Shown: piece by piece, positions 61,450 to 64,000 of the stretch
Position numbering within the stretch: the stretch's first letter is position 1
Layout: each line of letters opens with the position of its first letter
NCBI GenBank assembly: GCA_963457665.1
Contig: OY735228.1
Location: 1,639,673-1,703,672 of the forward strand
Direction: 5' to 3'
DNA length: 64,000 bases
Source: Thysanoteuthis rhombus
Lineage: Eukaryota; Mollusca; Cephalopoda; Oegopsida; Thysanoteuthidae
Notes under the pieces: generated by a model
What the model was told of the DNA's origin: nothing
The model's input: the letters and a program-made list of their open reading frames with translations, nothing else
Database searches by the model: none
Made by a program: the position numbers and the translations under genes

Positions 61450-64000
61450 GAGTGAAGGCCAAGGATTTTGGAGTACGGTTGCCATTCAGTACATTCTAAA
61501 ACCAAAATTGGACGAATTACATACTGAACAAAGATATATTTGATTCCAAAAATAGAGATTTGGTACTGAAGGAAAATTTATGAGAGATAAGAATTCCTTA
61601 CACACAAATGACATAATATGACATGAATATAAGTGGACAATAGATGGAAAAAATATGTACTTCAATCAATTTTTCCAGCAAGTTTAATCTCATGTTGGAT
61701 TTAAGGTCACTTCATTATTTTGGTACTGAAGTAACTTTATTTGGTCTCAAGACTATACAAATTTGGTCAAGTGCCACAAAAGACATCTAGTAACCCTGAT
61801 TTGGTTGGGTGGGGGGTGGAGATCATTATCTTTTAATCAGTTAAGTGCAAAATACCTCAGCTTCTTGTCACTCCACTAATGAAACTGAAGGAACTAAAGA
61901 AATAAACTGATCACTTTTGATGTATTACCCAGCAGCAAGTGAAACAGCAGTTATCACTGAAATTTCAATCCGGTAGGAGGAAGACCTGATTCTGCAGAGA
62001 GCTCAGAGTTACCTCCCCTTATCTTGCCATTTGACCTATAACTTGTGGCAGGTGTTCTTTTTTTGTTTTTGACAAGACTTCATTCGTCCAAGATTGATTA
62101 ACAAAGAAGCCACGTTGATACACCTCACACATTTAACGAGATTAGCAAGTTTGTTTTTATCTTTTTTATATTTTTACCTTTCCATGGAAATACAATTTAG
62201 AATTGCAATCCAATTTTTTATTTTTTTTTTTTTTTTCTGCGAAAGTTAGGTAAATTTTTATACCAGAAGGTGAAAGAGATGTGACGGAGTCTCTCTCAGA
62301 GCTGATACTTCATTTCTGAATGTGATGTGTACTCACTTCCATAGACTGACAGTCTGAGTGAAGTTCTGAGTCAAGATGAAAGAGAATACTAGTAAAAAAT
62401 TGATAATGGTGGACAATGTTTCATCTAATGAAAAATAAATCAAGATTATTTTGCTGCTAAATATGAATAAGTCTGAAAAGTACTAATGCTGTGGTCGACA
62501 CGTAATCATTTTGCGAAGATGAAAGAAAAATACTAGTCAAAAATTAATAATGCTTGCCTTCACAAGTTTGTCGATTACAAACAGCTGCACTTCAAATACG
62601 ATTGGCTTCAGTCCTATCACTGATACATCAAATATCTGTCTGTATAGGATGGTATAACTCAGAAACACAGTTCCCTCTAAGCGGTGTACATACACACATA
62701 CATTTTGAAACACAAAGGAGATAATATACGCACAAAAGGTTTCAAGTTCCGTTGGTAGCTAACTTGGTTTTTACCGTAAAAGTATTCATTAACAATGTCG
62801 AATTCAAAAGTGCACACCTTTTATCACAGGAAAAATGATTGCTCAACATAAAATTGCACATTGACAGTGAGAAATCAGAGGAAATATTGTGCAGGGACCA
62901 CACAACCCATGGGATTTTCTCTGTGTACCAACAGGACCCTCGGCATTTTTTTTAGCAAGGTAGTTCTTAAAAATCCACCTAAAAAATAACAGTGTAGAGT
63001 GTCTGCTTTGGTGCTGGCCCAGATAATAATGATTATATCTGTCTACTTATATAATGATAAAAGTCTGGGTCTGTTCTTCTATATGTAGCCACTAAGTGGC
63101 CAAAATGGAGCATTGTAGCCAGAGGTTTTGAATTAAGATACCCCCCAAAATGTGGTAACCCAAAGGAAGAAAAAAAAAAAAAAAAAAAAAGAAAAGAAAA
63201 AAAGGGGGGGAGTAAGTCTGACAAATAGCACACCTTATAATAGTGAGTGTGGGGGGAGGGACAGTCATCTTACATCATTGTAATAAAAAGTAACTGAAAG
63301 TTGGGATAGAGATGAAAAAGCTAGTCAAAATGAATAATGATGATGCAATACTTCATCGAAGAATAAATTCGAAAAAATTAAAAATATCGTTGAATAAGAA
63401 TTACATCATAGAAATCGCCGAGACTTCATGTCTGATCACACTTGAAACAGCTTGGAGTAGGGACTTTGAAAAAAACGTAAAATCAGGATATTTGAATGAT
63501 TTAAAACAAATTACTAAAAAAAAAAAAAAAAAAAAAAAATTGCATTAGGCCGTAACAGATTGATTTCTCAAGTCATTCAAAATAATTACGCATTCACCTA
63601 ACCACACCTTTTTCTTACTAATCAGTTTATTTAAAATACGCACGAATATTCTGACAAATAGGATACCAAAGAAAATCAGTCTGGTGAGAAAATATTTCAT
63701 TAGGAGATAACGCATTTTGCTGGAACACACAAGTTAGATATTCCTAAACCCTTTATCTACAGCAACAAGTACACCTGGATATTTGTTCTAAAAATAACCT
63801 CATCCAAGACACAAAGTCTGGAAAAAGTCACCTTTCTTTTCAGAGACGATTAGCGTCAAGATTTTGATATAGACCATCCTAGAAGACAAAGAATTTAGCA
63901 TCTCAAACCCCTACTTATACCCTCTTCTATAAAGCACACACCATTTGATCTTCATCCAGTTTTCAGTCTGTGCTTAGTAGGATGTGGACAGTTCCGACAA
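61450..64000. other. Upstream Nedd4 intron or flank, no exon recognised
   Basis: AT-rich, with poly-A tracts at 63172-63190 and 63517-63539 and a loose direct repeat (AAGATGAAAGAGAATACTAG at 62374 and AAGATGAAAGAAAAATACTAG at 62516, a pair 142 bases apart). None of the expected C2-domain motifs (DPYV, NPxW, DENRL with a GT donor) was found. Confidence 0.5.

Noticed and set aside
60888..61543. Overlapping ORFs of 155-205 codons on both strands
   Set aside because: They are translations of a 19/20-bp minisatellite that has no stop in several frames. The unit mix shifts frame repeatedly without harming openness.
63838..63886. Minus-strand DGLYQNLDANRL after a TTCTAG acceptor, looking like the DENRL end of a C2 exon
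   Set aside because: It is followed directly by TGA and has no GT donor after the Leu codon. The residues before it do not match the C2 strand, so the match is chance.

Overview
The window is AT-rich animal genomic DNA. It holds long introns, many (TA)n, (CA)n and polypurine tracts, and a dense litter of short non-autonomous transposons. The one protein-coding gene I can establish is on the minus strand. It is the 3' two-thirds or more of a NEDD4-type HECT E3 ubiquitin ligase, spread over 21 exons from 56657 down to 18939. I joined the exons by hand. All junctions are GT-AG, all phases agree, and the 2196 coding bases give 731 residues plus a TGA stop. The order is end of a C2 domain, WW1, WW2, a charged linker, a 10-codon microexon, WW3, WW4, then a complete HECT domain with the active-site Cys in PRAHTC. 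The 5' end (start codon and most of the C2 domain) must lie beyond 64000. The phylum is inferred only. Repeat ends of the AAGGGAGGTAA kind and several dispersed repeats look molluscan, probably cephalopod, but nothing in the sequence proves this.

Layout. Bases 1-18938 lie downstream of the ligase stop and contain no gene I can establish. They hold microsatellites, two mariner or piggyBac-like remnants, two copies of a SINE whose head is derived from 5S rRNA (9.3-9.6 kb and 16.06-16.3 kb, minus), tRNA-like SINE fragments, a hAT-like MITE and a TTAA-bounded MITE. One possible plus-strand exon (9705-9880) has good splice sites but no recognised family. From 18939 to about 31236 is the exon-dense HECT and WW4 part. 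From 31237 to 56657 introns grow to several kilobases and are filled with MITEs and minisatellites. From 56658 to 64000 is intron (or 5' flank) of the same gene with repeats only.

The most unusual structure is in the repeat fraction. (1) Four elements carry 5S rRNA-like modules: two are 5S-headed, and two appear to be tRNA-like plus 5S-like composites that flank one WW4 exon. (2) A family of TTAA-bounded MITEs has at least four two-ended copies, one of them holding a nested second element. (3) A foldback family with a CCTCATCTTGGTTGTTATA core ranges from perfect hairpins to 400-500 bp elements. (4) A dispersed element carries an internal tandem repeat of about 45 bp between repeated flanks, seen twice 20 kb apart in opposite orientation. 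(5) Two long pyrimidine-rich (transcript sense) tandem arrays sit 20-50 bases after the donor sites of the microexon and the WW3 exon, where they could affect splicing.
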